DNA from: Chitinophagaceae bacterium
GTDB lineage: Bacteria; Bacteroidota; Bacteroidia; Chitinophagales; Chitinophagaceae
Assembly (NCBI GenBank): GCA_017307755.1
Contig: JAFKGQ010000010.1
Location: 124,001-188,000, forward strand
Direction of reading: 5' to 3'
DNA: 64,000 nt
A program made the translations under genes and the position numbers. Shown piece after piece: positions 35,870 to 44,797 of the stretch. Every line of letters begins with the position of its first letter. Position 1 is the stretch's first letter. The notes below the pieces were generated by a model, which saw only the letters and a program-made list of their open reading frames with translations, searched no databases and had not been told where the DNA came from.

Positions 35870-35943
35870 CGGCTCAAAGTTAACCGGAACCATCTTAATT
35901 CACCCGCTTCATCAGCCCAAAGTTAACCGGAACCATCCTAAAT
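35867..35943. repeat. Tandem duplication of the porZ start region
   Basis: A 20-base core (CAAAGTTAACCGGAACCATC on the plus strand) occurs at 35875-35894 and 35918-35937, a spacing of 43 bases, within a longer near-identical block of about 34 bases. Each copy encodes MVPVNF on the minus strand. The outer copy opens a 13-codon frame that stops at the start of the inner copy. Confidence 0.85.
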
Positions 35944-36063
35944 CCCCCCGCCCGACGCTGGAAAAGCCGGCAAAATACCGGACCTTCGCACCGCAATTGT
36001 ACACGGGGTATGGTTTACATTGAAAATTAACCCATCACCCGTGCATGACTAAAATATTTCACC

Positions 36064-38496
36064 ATGTGGGAATCCCTAGCACAACTGGTCCTGAAATTTC
36101 GGAGCTTATTACTTGTTTTCCTGTTGGCTGTCACGGCCTTTATGGCCTATCATGCTTCCCGGGTTAAATTGAGCTATGATTTCAACACCAGCATTCCTAC
36201 GGACAACCCTAAGTATGTAGCCAATCTGAATTTCCGCAAACAATTCGGGGATGATGGCAATCTGCTGGTGGTGGGGGTACAGACGGATAAGCTTTTTGAA
36301 AAGAATATATTTTCCGGATATATAGCGCTGGGCGAAGAGTTGAAAAAAGTCACCGGTGTCGATGATGTCCTTAGCGTTCCCATTGCGGTGAACCTGGTAA
36401 AGGATTCCGTCACAGAAAAACCCCGGGCTGTCGCTATTTTTTCACCGCATCCTCAGACACAGGCGGAGATCGACAGCGGCAGGGCGGTACTTCTCGGTCT
36501 TCCTTTCTACCAGGGGCTGCTTTATAACGGGGAAACCCATACCTGGTTGATGGCCGTGCGTGTAAACAAGGACGTGATCAATTCTTCCCGCCGTATCGCC
36601 ACGGTAAATGCCATCATACAACATGTAAAAGCTTTTGGGACACAATATAGTCTGGATATGCATCTCAGCGGGCTGCCGCTTATCAGGACCGTGATGGCGC
36701 AGAAAGTATCGAGAGAAACCACCTGGTTCCTCCTGGGTTCGGTAGTCCTGTCTGCCATCATCCTGTTCATTTTCTTCCGTAGCATCGGCACCATGCTCTT
36801 ATCCTTGGGAGTGGTGATCGTGGGTGTGATCTTCAGTCTGGGGACGATGGACTTGTTGGGATATAAGATCACCTTGTTGAATGCCCTGACACCGACCTTG
36901 ATGGTGGTGATCGGCATCCCGAATTGTATTTATTTTCTCAACAAGTACCATACGGCCTATAAGGACACAGGTGACAAGCGCGAGGCGCTGCTTACCATGA
37001 TCGGACGCATGGGGGTCGTTACCCTGTTCTGCAATCTGACCGCGGCCATCGGGTTTGGCGTTTTCGCCCTTACACGGAGTAAGATCCTGAACGAGTTTGG
37101 GGTGGTAGCGGGTATCAACATCATGCTCTTGTTTTTTATATCTTTTATCATGATACCGGTGGTCCTCAGCTACCTGCCTCCGCCCAGACCCAAGCATACG
37201 CGTTATCTGGAGAACAGGTGGCTGGCGGCTATTTTACGACGGCTGGAGATCTGGACCCTGCATCATCAGCGGTCCATCTATGGGGTGACCCTGGTAGTCC
37301 TGATACTGGCTGTAGCGGGGATGTTCCGGCTAAAGTCGGAGGGTTTTATCGTGGATGATCTACCGCAAAAGGATCCCATCTATACTGACTTGAAGTTCTT
37401 CGAACATCATTTCAAAGGGGTCATGCCTTTGGAGATCGTCGTGGATACGCGCAGAAAGAATGGATTACGTATTAATATGCTGCAGACGCTGGACAGTGTG
37501 GATCAGCTGTCGCAGTATATAGCCGCACAACCGGAGATGGCCCGTCCTTTATCGCTGGTGGAGGGTTTAAAATTCGTACGTCAGTCTTATTATGGAGGGG
37601 ATAGCAGCAACTACGGGGTACCGAACTCGCTGGACCTGCCCTTTCTTTCATCGTATCTGAAGACGGGCGGAGGAGGGGATTCATCGCAGGAGAAAGGCAA
37701 TCCCTCGAAAGGAACGAGGGCGGCCAGGAGCAATAACCTCAGCAAATTATTGAACAGCTTTGTAGACAAGGATCAGCAACGTTTACGTATCAGTGTGAAC
37801 ATGGCCGATGTGGGCAGCAGCCGTCTGCCTCTGATCCTGGACGACCTGGAAAAAAGGACGAGACATCTTTTTGATACGGCGAGATATAAGGTAGAGCTCA
37901 CTGGTACAAGCGTCACATACCTGGAAGGGGCAAGTTTTATCATCAAGGGGCTAAAGGATAGCATTCAATGGGCCTTTGTGCTCATAGCCGCCTGTATGCT
38001 CCTTCTGTTCAGATCAATACGGATACTGCTTTGCAGCCTGGTGCCCAATATCATCCCCCTCATCATTACGGCGGGGATCATGGGATGGGCCGGAGTCCGG
38101 CTAAAACCGTCCACGGTCATCATATTCAGCATTGCCCTGGGTATTGCCATCGACATCACCATCCGTTTCCTAGTAAATTACAAACAGGAGACGGCGGGGC
38201 CAGGGGGGCAGCGGACCGTGACAGGGCAGCGGGCGGAGGCTACCGGCGAGCTGACATCATCTGAGCAGACCGTGATCGACACGATCAACAAGACGGGTAT
38301 CAGTATTCTGTATACTTCGATGGTGCTGATCGCGGGCTTCGTCATCTTTTGTTTTAGTGATTTTGGCGGCATCTTCGCTCTGGGCTGGCTCACGTCGCTG
38401 ACCCTGGTGATCGCGACGGTGACGAACCTCGTGTTCCTCCCGGCGTTGCTGATCACATTGACAAAAGGGCGGCGTATCAAGGGGCCGAAAGAGTAA
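36064..38496 (+). CDS. RND/MMPL family exporter
   Basis: The 810-residue protein has the twelve-helix, two-loop plan of the RND superfamily: helix 1 at residues 13-30, a large outer loop, helices 2-6 near residues 220-375, helix 7 near 405, a second loop, and helices 8-12 near 640-800. The motifs GIPNCIYFLNKYHTAYK and GIAIDITIRFLVNYK are the conserved helix-4/helix-10 regions of MMPL proteins. Substrates are often lipids or hopanoids, but no neighbour tells which. Two low-complexity segments (about residues 534-560 and 706-736) look inserted. It is probably monocistronic. Confidence 0.93.
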   Translation: MWESLAQLVLKFRSLLLVFLLAVTAFMAYHASRVKLSYDFNTSIPTDNPKYVANLNFRKQFGDDGNLLVVGVQTDKLFEKNIFSGYIALGEELKKVTGVDDVLSVPIAVNLVKDSVTEKPRAVAIFSPHPQTQAEIDSGRAVLLGLPFYQGLLYNGETHTWLMAVRVNKDVINSSRRIATVNAIIQHVKAFGTQYSLDMHLSGLPLIRTVMAQKVSRETTWFLLGSVVLSAIILFIFFRSIGTMLLSLGVVIVGVIFSLGTMDLLGYKITLLNALTPTLMVVIGIPNCIYFLNKYHTAYKDTGDKREALLTMIGRMGVVTLFCNLTAAIGFGVFALTRSKILNEFGVVAGINIMLLFFISFIMIPVVLSYLPPPRPKHTRYLENRWLAAILRRLEIWTLHHQRSIYGVTLVVLILAVAGMFRLKSEGFIVDDLPQKDPIYTDLKFFEHHFKGVMPLEIVVDTRRKNGLRINMLQTLDSVDQLSQYIAAQPEMARPLSLVEGLKFVRQSYYGGDSSNYGVPNSLDLPFLSSYLKTGGGGDSSQEKGNPSKGTRAARSNNLSKLLNSFVDKDQQRLRISVNMADVGSSRLPLILDDLEKRTRHLFDTARYKVELTGTSVTYLEGASFIIKGLKDSIQWAFVLIAACMLLLFRSIRILLCSLVPNIIPLIITAGIMGWAGVRLKPSTVIIFSIALGIAIDITIRFLVNYKQETAGPGGQRTVTGQRAEATGELTSSEQTVIDTINKTGISILYTSMVLIAGFVIFCFSDFGGIFALGWLTSLTLVIATVTNLVFLPALLITLTKGRRIKGPKE

Positions 38497-38534
38497 GGTT
38501 GGTTCCGGCAGCGGTCGTCACCCTGCACAGTCCG

Positions 38535-39194
38535 TCAAATTTCCGCCAGCCCGTTCTTAATGGCAAACATCACCAGGCCTACGCGGGTGCGTACCTTTAA
38601 TTTTTCGAAAAGAGTATTGCGATAATTGTCCACCGTACGGGGGCTGATAAACATTTTGTCGGCGATGTCCTTATAGGTAAGCTCGGAGCAGATGAGCCGG
38701 AGAAACTCTTTCTCCTTATCGCTGAGGATGACAGGGTCTTCGGGGTTGCCCAGGTCTTTATGAAGACCGCTGATGATCTTCCCGGAGATATATTCTGATA
38801 GATAGAAGTCTTTTTTCATGATGGAGTCAAGGGCTATTTTCAACTCTTCCGGTTCGATATTCTTCATGATATAGCCTTTGGCGCCCAGCCGGAGCATGCG
38901 GATGATGGTATTTTCGTCGCTGGACATGGAGAGGGCCAGGACTTTTATCTGGGGGTAGTTCTTATGGAGCCAACGTACCGTCTCATACCCATCCATATCC
39001 GGCATATTAACGTCCAGCAGGATGATGTCGGGTATAATGTGCTGAGTGATCTTCGTCTTTATCTCTTTTCCATTATCACCTTCGAACAGGACCGAATAGT
39101 TCTCAAACGAATCGATTAATTTAGCCAATGCCTTTCTTAAAAGACTGTGATCATCGACAATGCCGACCTGTATTTTCTTAAGCGCTGCAGCCAT
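38535..39194 (-). CDS. NarL/FixJ-type response regulator
   Basis: ATG 39194 gives 219 residues. The receiver domain has the acidic pair VGIVDDHSLLR, the phospho-accepting Asp61 in IILLDVNMPDMDGYE and the conserved Lys in GAKGYIMKN. The C-terminal LuxR-type helix-turn-helix reads LTYKDIADKMFISPRTVDNY. An in-frame earlier start at 39221 would overlap the kinase gene. It is the last gene of a three-gene signalling unit. Confidence 0.95.
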   Translation of the reverse strand: MAAALKKIQVGIVDDHSLLRKALAKLIDSFENYSVLFEGDNGKEIKTKITQHIIPDIILLDVNMPDMDGYETVRWLHKNYPQIKVLALSMSSDENTIIRMLRLGAKGYIMKNIEPEELKIALDSIMKKDFYLSEYISGKIISGLHKDLGNPEDPVILSDKEKEFLRLICSELTYKDIADKMFISPRTVDNYRNTLFEKLKVRTRVGLVMFAIKNGLAEI

Positions 39195-39201
39195 AAACAA
39201 A

Positions 39202-40014
39202 TTATAAAGCTTCCCTTTCAAAGGGTAATTCTACTTGTATAATGGTACCTTTTCCAGGCTGGCTCTGAATGGTGATATCACCGCCTATGAGGCGTGCACG
39301 ATTTGTCATACTTTTCAGGCCTATACCGCTGGAAGAGGAAGCTTGTACCTGTTTTTTCTCCGGATCAAACCCCACCCCATTATCCTCTACCCGCAGCACG
39401 AATTTATTATCTATCCGGTAATTTACCGCAATATTTACGTGAGTGGCCTTAGAATGTTTCAAAATATTGTTTATCATCTCCTGGAACATGCGGAAAAGGA
39501 AGATAGCCCGCTGGTTCTCAAATGCATATTCCTCGCCTTCCACAGAAAATTCCACTTCAACCAGGCCCGTACGACGAAGGCTTTCAAGGTCAAACCGGAT
39601 GGCTTCCACGAGTCCTATTTGGGCGATGCGGTCCGTATGAAGGCTTTTGGTAAGATCGGCCATGTCATAGATGATCTTGTTGAGCATCTGACGGCTGTTC
39701 TGTACGCTTTCATAGGCAGGGTGTTGGGATTCCAGGGGCAGGATGGACAAGGACAGTTTTATCACCGATAGTACCTGACCGATGTTGTCATGGAGTTCCT
39801 GGGCGATGGTCTTAAAGGTAGCTTCCTGCATTTCCAGCTGGCTTCGCAGCACTTCCTGCTCATACTCCTGTTTCATACGGGCGAGCTGCTGCTCCTGGCG
39901 GTGTTGTCTTTTTTGGTACATAAAGAGCAGGAATAAGATAAAGCCAACCAATAACAAGGCCAGCACGATACCCAAAAGGATTATGACGTAGAGTTCCTGA
40001 CCCTTATCCTGCAT
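39202..40014 (-). CDS. NarX/DesK-type sensor histidine kinase
   Basis: The 270-residue protein has a single membrane helix (residues 9-31), a coiled coil to residue 62, a HisKA_3 dimerisation part with His75 in AQELHDNIGQVLS, and an HATPase domain with the N box MINNILKHSKA, VEDNGVGFDP and SSGIGLKSMTNR. It has almost no extracytoplasmic domain, so sensing must use the membrane or a partner. The upstream membrane-protein gene overlaps its start by 34 bases, and the regulator follows 7 bases after its stop. Confidence 0.95.
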   Translation of the reverse strand: MQDKGQELYVIILLGIVLALLLVGFILFLLFMYQKRQHRQEQQLARMKQEYEQEVLRSQLEMQEATFKTIAQELHDNIGQVLSVIKLSLSILPLESQHPAYESVQNSRQMLNKIIYDMADLTKSLHTDRIAQIGLVEAIRFDLESLRRTGLVEVEFSVEGEEYAFENQRAIFLFRMFQEMINNILKHSKATHVNIAVNYRIDNKFVLRVEDNGVGFDPEKKQVQASSSSGIGLKSMTNRARLIGGDITIQSQPGKGTIIQVELPFEREAL

Positions 40015-40619
40015 AAAAACGCAATAGTAAAGGATGAATATAAGAAAACATTCAACAAGATGATAAGAACCCGAATGTTTTTCGCGATAAAGTCCTGAGA
40101 AAGAAAGTTAACGAGCCCGTATATAGGGAAACTGCAGGTATAAAAGAACAAGAGACCGGCGCATATCCAAAAGGCGGGCTGACGGGTTAGACTGATGGAG
40201 TATGTTTGTTGGAAGAGCTCAAAGAAATAATAGAAACAGATAACAGCTATGATCAGACAGCCAAGGGCATATGTAATAGAATTGAACGAAGTTAATTTCT
40301 GGATAAAAAGGATATTGGTTATGCCAAGCAAAAGATACAACCAGGCGGTGTGAAAAATAATTTTCTTCGCTCGGGGGCTTCGGATAATCTCCCTTAATAC
40401 ATACATGTAAAACTGAAATTCCAGACAGATAAAAGAGTTATACAATATCGAAGTTGATTTTTTATGCATATGCAGCCAGCTGGCGACTATTTCCACAATG
40501 ATCGTTATCAGCAGGAATAGAGGGAATAGACGGAGATAACGGCCGGAGTCCTTTATGAAAAAAGCAGTCAGGCTCGTCAGGAAACTAACAACGACCATTG
40601 TATAATAAATGCTCGGCAT
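39981..40619 (-). CDS. Polytopic membrane protein of unknown function, coupled to the kinase
   Basis: The 212-residue protein has about seven hydrophobic segments (for example YTMVVVSFLTSLTAFFI at the start, FPLFLLITIIVEIVASWL, ALGCLIIAVICFYYFFEL and VLIILLNVFLYSSFTIAFL). There are no catalytic motifs I recognise. Its last 34 bases overlap the kinase gene in another frame, which implies coupled translation. I infer that it is the sensing or accessory part of the signalling unit; it could also be unrelated and only co-transcribed. Confidence 0.85.
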   Translation of the reverse strand: MPSIYYTMVVVSFLTSLTAFFIKDSGRYLRLFPLFLLITIIVEIVASWLHMHKKSTSILYNSFICLEFQFYMYVLREIIRSPRAKKIIFHTAWLYLLLGITNILFIQKLTSFNSITYALGCLIIAVICFYYFFELFQQTYSISLTRQPAFWICAGLLFFYTCSFPIYGLVNFLSQDFIAKNIRVLIILLNVFLYSSFTIAFLCRIRVRNSTS

Positions 40620-40652
40620 AGGTCACTAAAGTAATGGAATTTTGACATAAAT

Positions 40653-40685
40653 AAAAAAGGGCCCGGTAGATGAGGCCCTTTTTTT
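40653..40685 (-). terminator. Terminator between the signalling unit and the 161-aa gene
   Basis: AAAAAAGGGCC pairs with GGCCCTTTTTTT around a 10-base loop. A/T runs on both sides allow function in both directions, but on the minus strand it lies 20 bases beyond the stop of the 161-residue gene. Confidence 0.8.
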
Positions 40686-40704
40686 AATGGTTATGTTTAG
40701 TATC

Positions 40705-41190
40705 TTATATTACATGTAAACCTTTTTCCTTGTCGGCCACCATCATGGCGCCCAGGGTAATGTGGGGCGGGTTATTAACCGGCCCGGTCGGCGTTGTTTC
40801 AGGGTAAAGTACATTGTAAGCAAGAAGCGAAGAGCTGCCGTTCCTCTCGACATAAACATCATTGAACACCATGCTACGAGGATCGTCACCTTCGCCGGAG
40901 GCTGCTACCAATGCTACAGTCTGCTTGCCTTCCATACCAGGCCTGCCACCCTTTTCTCCATAGACGCCAAAACAAACGCGAATGCTGTTAGCACCATGAA
41001 GCTTTGCAGTTTGAATGAATTCCTCCAGTTCGTCCGTAGTTAACCAAAGGCCCAGGGTATCCTCTTTTCCGATGCGCTCGGAATTCTGGAGCCACCGCTC
41101 TTTCTTATAATTTCTGATCAGAGTATCTACATGTTCAGTGGTTACATACTTGCCAGATGCCTTTACTAATTTTTGTTCAATTGTGTTCAT
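40705..41190 (-). CDS. Hypothetical protein (161 aa)
   Basis: ATG 41190 begins MNTIEQKLVKASGKYVTTE. The N-terminal half is charged and helical, followed by LGLWLTTDELEEFIQTAKLH and GANSIRVCFGVYGEKGGRPG, then a beta-rich part with VALVAASGEGDDP. No signal peptide or membrane helix is seen. Similar unnamed proteins seem frequent in Bacteroidota, but I cannot name a family. It is monocistronic with a clear terminator and follows a long AT-rich upstream gap. Confidence 0.8.
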   Translation of the reverse strand: MNTIEQKLVKASGKYVTTEHVDTLIRNYKKERWLQNSERIGKEDTLGLWLTTDELEEFIQTAKLHGANSIRVCFGVYGEKGGRPGMEGKQTVALVAASGEGDDPRSMVFNDVYVERNGSSSLLAYNVLYPETTPTGPVNNPPHITLGAMMVADKEKGLHVI

Positions 41191-41954
41191 GGTGGATTCC
41201 TTTTAGAGTTTGAAGAATAATTTGCTTTGGTAAAAGTATTCCCCAAGTCTCTGAAAGACTTCTCACAAAAATGTAAAAATCACATAATTATAAATTAGTA
41301 TTATTTATAAGCTAAAGGGGATCAAAGACTCAGGGGGGAAATATTACAAAAAAAACGTTTTTTAGTCAATAATAAAACAGTAAATAAACGCGCACTCACC
41401 ACGTAAAAAGACGTGGTCAAAAACCCCGTTTTTTTACGCAAGAAAATACCGTCTCAACTTTTCTGCCCGATTTCTACAGGATCCGAGATTTTGTCTGACA
41501 TTAGTAGAGGAGGTTCTTCAATGTCCCGTTTTTACAATTTGATATCCTTAAAGAGCGCGCTAGATCGTTCAAAGTGTTGTGCTGTGTTGCTTATTGTATG
41601 GATCGTACAGTTGTGATCTGCTCTCGAAATTATTGACCATTTTACATTACTATGCATCAGCAACAGCATACATAACCATTAACACCTTATCCTGTTTATT
41701 TTCAAGCGTGTATGGGTATGTATGCTGTTGTTTCACTCGTATATAAAAACGCGGATCGGGCCGATTTTAGTACACATGAGAAATCATCCGGGCAGTAGAA
41801 ACCAACTACCATTGTTTGCCCAAGTGCTTACCGCTGTTACCATTCAAAACTCCCGGGTACCCATCTGCCAATCCAGGCAGGGGGTAATCCCGGAGTGATT
41901 TTCCCACCATTTTCCCTTAATTTCGCGCCTTTCAACCAAACAACAGCTCAACCA
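41191..41954. other. 764-base non-coding gap upstream of purH
   Basis: No credible gene is seen; a 67-codon plus-strand frame (41413-41616) lacks protein-like composition. The left part is AT-rich. A CCACGT/ACGTGG hairpin with a 6-base loop lies at 41399-41416, followed by a run of T at 41430-41436, and could be a small terminator. A long imperfect stem-loop lies at 41661-41730. TAATTTCG at 41918-41925 may be the purH promoter element (one mismatch to TAnnTTTG). Confidence 0.5.
41661..41730. repeat. Long inverted repeat upstream of purH
   Basis: CAACAGCATACATA (41661-41674) is perfectly complementary to TATGTATGCTGTTG (41717-41730). Pairing continues imperfectly for about another 11 bases on each arm, leaving a loop of about 20 bases. 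It has no T-run on the plus side, so it is probably not a terminator. Confidence 0.65.
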
Positions 41955-43481
41955 ATGGACAAAAAGATCAAATCGGCGCTTATCTCCGTATACTACAAGG
42001 ATGGCCTGGACAATATCGTAAAAAAACTACACCAGGAAGGTATAACCATCTATTCTACAGGGGGTACGCAGCAATTTATCGAGTCATTGGGGCTGCCTTG
42101 CACACCCGTTGAAAGTCTCACTTCCTATCCTTCCATCCTGGGGGGCCGTGTCAAAACCCTGCATCCCTCCGTCTTTGGAGGCATCCTGGGAAGAAGGGAC
42201 AGACCCACCGACCTGGAAGAAATGGCCCGTTATCACATTCCGGAGATCGACCTGGTGATCGTCGATCTTTATCCTTTTGAAGAGACAGTGGCCTCTACCA
42301 CAGAGGACGAAGCCATCATCGAGAAAATAGATGTAGGAGGTCCCTCTATGATCAGGGGCGCTGCCAAAAATCATAAAGACGTGGTTGTCATAGCCTCCAA
42401 AAAGGAATATGCCTATCTGGAGCGGCTGTTGGACGAGCAAAAAGGGATGACTACATTGGAGCAGCGAAGAGCACTGGCGACCAAGGCTTTCGAGGTTTGT
42501 GCCCACTATGACGTGGTGATCGCGCAATATTTTACGTCCACGGCCCGGGAGCAGGATTATTTCCTGGCATCCGTCCCTAATGCTCAGGGGTTAAGATACG
42601 GTGAAAACCCCCATCAATCTGCCCGTTTTTTTGGCCAGCTTTCCGCGCTTTTTGAACAGGTAAATGGGAAGGAATTATCTTATAACAACCTGGTGGATGT
42701 GGATGCCGCCGTGCAATTGATACAGGAATTTGACGGTACCCAGGGTGCTGTTTTCGCCATCATAAAACATACAAATGTTTGCGGTGTTTCCATCCGGTCT
42801 ACGCTGAAACAGGCATGGGATGCCGCCCTTGCGGGCGATCCGGAGAGCGCTTTTGGGGGGGTGTTGGCCTGCAGTGTCCCAGTGGATAAAGCCACGGCAG
42901 AAGCCATCAACGAGATCTTTTTTGAAGTGCTGATCGCCCCGGCATTTGACAAAGATGCCCTGGAAGTGCTCCGGTCTAAGAAAAATCGTATCCTTCTGCG
43001 TCAAAAAGCCCGGCTGAGCACGGGTGCCCAATATAAGTCGTTACTCAACGGCGTGCTGCAGCAACAGCAGGACGAAGGCAATTATTCCGAATGGAAGGAA
43101 GTGGGGGGCCGGATGGCTACCACTGCCGAGAAGGATGACCTGGCTTTTGCCAACATCATTTGCAAACACTTAAAGTCAAATGCTATCGCCCTGGTAAAGG
43201 ACCGGCAGCTTATCGGCAAGGGTTGCGGACAGACAAGCCGGGTGGACAGCGTACGGCAGTCCATTGCCAAGGCCGCACAATTCAGCTTTGATCTGAAGGG
43301 CGCAGTGCTGGCATCCGACGCATTTTTCCCTTTTAACGACAGTGTGCAGATAGCGCATGCGGCAGGGGTCACTGCCTTTATCCAGCCGGGTGGTTCCATC
43401 CGCGACAAGGATTCCATCGACTATTGTGTGGAACATAAGTTAGTGATGGTGATGACGGGGGTGAGACACTTTAAGCATTAG
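41955..43481 (+). CDS. purH: Bifunctional AICAR transformylase/IMP cyclohydrolase
   Basis: ATG 41955 (MDKKIKSALISVYYKDGLDN) gives 508 residues; an upstream in-frame start at 41895 is ignored. It catalyses the last two steps of IMP synthesis. The cyclohydrolase domain has IYSTGGTQQFIESLG and GGRVKTLHPSVFGGIL, and the transformylase domain has LRYGENPHQSARFFG, IKHTNVCGV and GCGQTSRVDSV. ASDAFFPFNDS is another conserved part. It converges on the deacetylase-like gene; their ends overlap by 4 bases. Confidence 0.98.
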   Translation: MDKKIKSALISVYYKDGLDNIVKKLHQEGITIYSTGGTQQFIESLGLPCTPVESLTSYPSILGGRVKTLHPSVFGGILGRRDRPTDLEEMARYHIPEIDLVIVDLYPFEETVASTTEDEAIIEKIDVGGPSMIRGAAKNHKDVVVIASKKEYAYLERLLDEQKGMTTLEQRRALATKAFEVCAHYDVVIAQYFTSTAREQDYFLASVPNAQGLRYGENPHQSARFFGQLSALFEQVNGKELSYNNLVDVDAAVQLIQEFDGTQGAVFAIIKHTNVCGVSIRSTLKQAWDAALAGDPESAFGGVLACSVPVDKATAEAINEIFFEVLIAPAFDKDALEVLRSKKNRILLRQKARLSTGAQYKSLLNGVLQQQQDEGNYSEWKEVGGRMATTAEKDDLAFANIICKHLKSNAIALVKDRQLIGKGCGQTSRVDSVRQSIAKAAQFSFDLKGAVLASDAFFPFNDSVQIAHAAGVTAFIQPGGSIRDKDSIDYCVEHKLVMVMTGVRHFKH

Positions 43482-44791
43482 GTATCCCAGTATATCTCAT
43501 CTTTCAGGAAAACCTCATAGAGCTTTTTCCAGTCGGCAAATTGTGGGTCGCTGCCCAAAAAGGTATTGTGCCAGACGGTCACCATCAAGCCGCCCACCTT
43601 CCTGATCAGGTGGTAATAATGCATCAATTCCTTCATTGCCTGTGCAGGTGTATCATGTTGCTCATAAAAGGAGTTGGCGTCCATAAAACAAAAGGGGAAA
43701 AGGCGCAGGGTGGTCTTTTCCTCATTGGCCAGATCATACCAATAAAAAGAAGAGGCGACGGAAGCCCGGAAGCCATTGATGCTGCCATAGCCCATAGAAA
43801 AGTCCTGCTGAATGCCATACTTAATTAACAACCGGTAGGTTTGCGGGAGTGTAAATCTTATATAGTGCTGCCGGCTGCGGGTGACCTTTTTTTCAGTCAT
43901 GCACTCCATCCATTCTATCTCCTCCTTCAAGACCGATGCCTTATCGCCGCTGTGCCAGGATGGGTGGATGCCTACCCTATAGCCCATGGCATGATAACGT
44001 ACCAGGTCCTGCAGGCCTTGTTTATAAGGTGAGATATTCCTATCCACTCCTTTCTGCCGGGCGGCTGCCAGGAAGAAATAATATGCCCTCAGACGGCAAT
44101 ACAAATGCAGGGAGTCCAGCCATTCATAGGCGTCGTATGGGTCTGTCTGCTGGCCCCGCAATACGCTGATCCTCTGTGTAAACTCCCCCCATTGGCCTTT
44201 TGATAAAGATCTCAGCAAACCGCCCAGACTCCTTTTCCATCCTTTGTGGAGATAGCTGTAGGCCACATCGATGTCATAGGTGGGGATAAATTTAAAGGAA
44301 AGGTGGCGAAAGACAAGACCGGGATATTTCCGGGCGAGCGCTTTCCTGAACTCACGGAGCCATATGTTCACCAGTGGTATATCCAGGAAGCCTTCTCTCC
44401 AAGCCAGTGAACGTGTGTGGTCAAAACGGCCGTATTCATCCGGTATGCCGGGAAGATATTCCTCGTACCGGCTGATAAGATAAAAGGCCGCGGCAAAAAT
44501 ATCGAAAGGGAAATCGCCTTTTGTAGGGAAAAAGGCTTTGTGAAAATTGAGTTCGAAGCAATCGATCTCCTGCGGGTGCACACCCTTTTCCTGCAGTAAA
44601 GCAGTGCTCTGAAGAAAGAACTCCGCATCATCCATTTCGGCATCGGAATAATTCAACCGGGGTCCCGGATGGAGAGCATATCGCTTTTTGTCTGAAGTGA
44701 GGGTAATAGGCTCGTCAAAAAGCTCTTTACCAATAAAGTCGACAATATAAGACAGCCTGGGACTGATATAAGGGCTATATAATAAAAGCAT
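43478..44791 (-). CDS. Polysaccharide deacetylase family protein
   Basis: The 437-residue protein has no signal peptide. The second half follows the NodB-type fold: FIPTYDIDVAYSYLHKGW supplies the metal-binding Asp region, GYRVGIHPSWHSGDK the His motif and FSMGYGSINGFRAS the arginine region, and VTVWHNTFLG the last motif. The N-terminal 130 residues (ISRYEEYLPGIPDEYGRFDH) are typical of an unnamed Bacteroidota subgroup. Its substrate is unknown; a cell-surface or exopolysaccharide role is possible. The lutB gene lies 6 bases upstream. Confidence 0.88.
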   Translation of the reverse strand: MLLLYSPYISPRLSYIVDFIGKELFDEPITLTSDKKRYALHPGPRLNYSDAEMDDAEFFLQSTALLQEKGVHPQEIDCFELNFHKAFFPTKGDFPFDIFAAAFYLISRYEEYLPGIPDEYGRFDHTRSLAWREGFLDIPLVNIWLREFRKALARKYPGLVFRHLSFKFIPTYDIDVAYSYLHKGWKRSLGGLLRSLSKGQWGEFTQRISVLRGQQTDPYDAYEWLDSLHLYCRLRAYYFFLAAARQKGVDRNISPYKQGLQDLVRYHAMGYRVGIHPSWHSGDKASVLKEEIEWMECMTEKKVTRSRQHYIRFTLPQTYRLLIKYGIQQDFSMGYGSINGFRASVASSFYWYDLANEEKTTLRLFPFCFMDANSFYEQHDTPAQAMKELMHYYHLIRKVGGLMVTVWHNTFLGSDPQFADWKKLYEVFLKDEIYWDT

Positions 44792-44797
44792 ACAAAC

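Noticed and set aside
41413..41616. 67-codon plus-strand frame in the purH upstream gap
   Set aside because: No family motif, no promoter or terminator of its own, and irregular composition; the gap is more likely non-coding.
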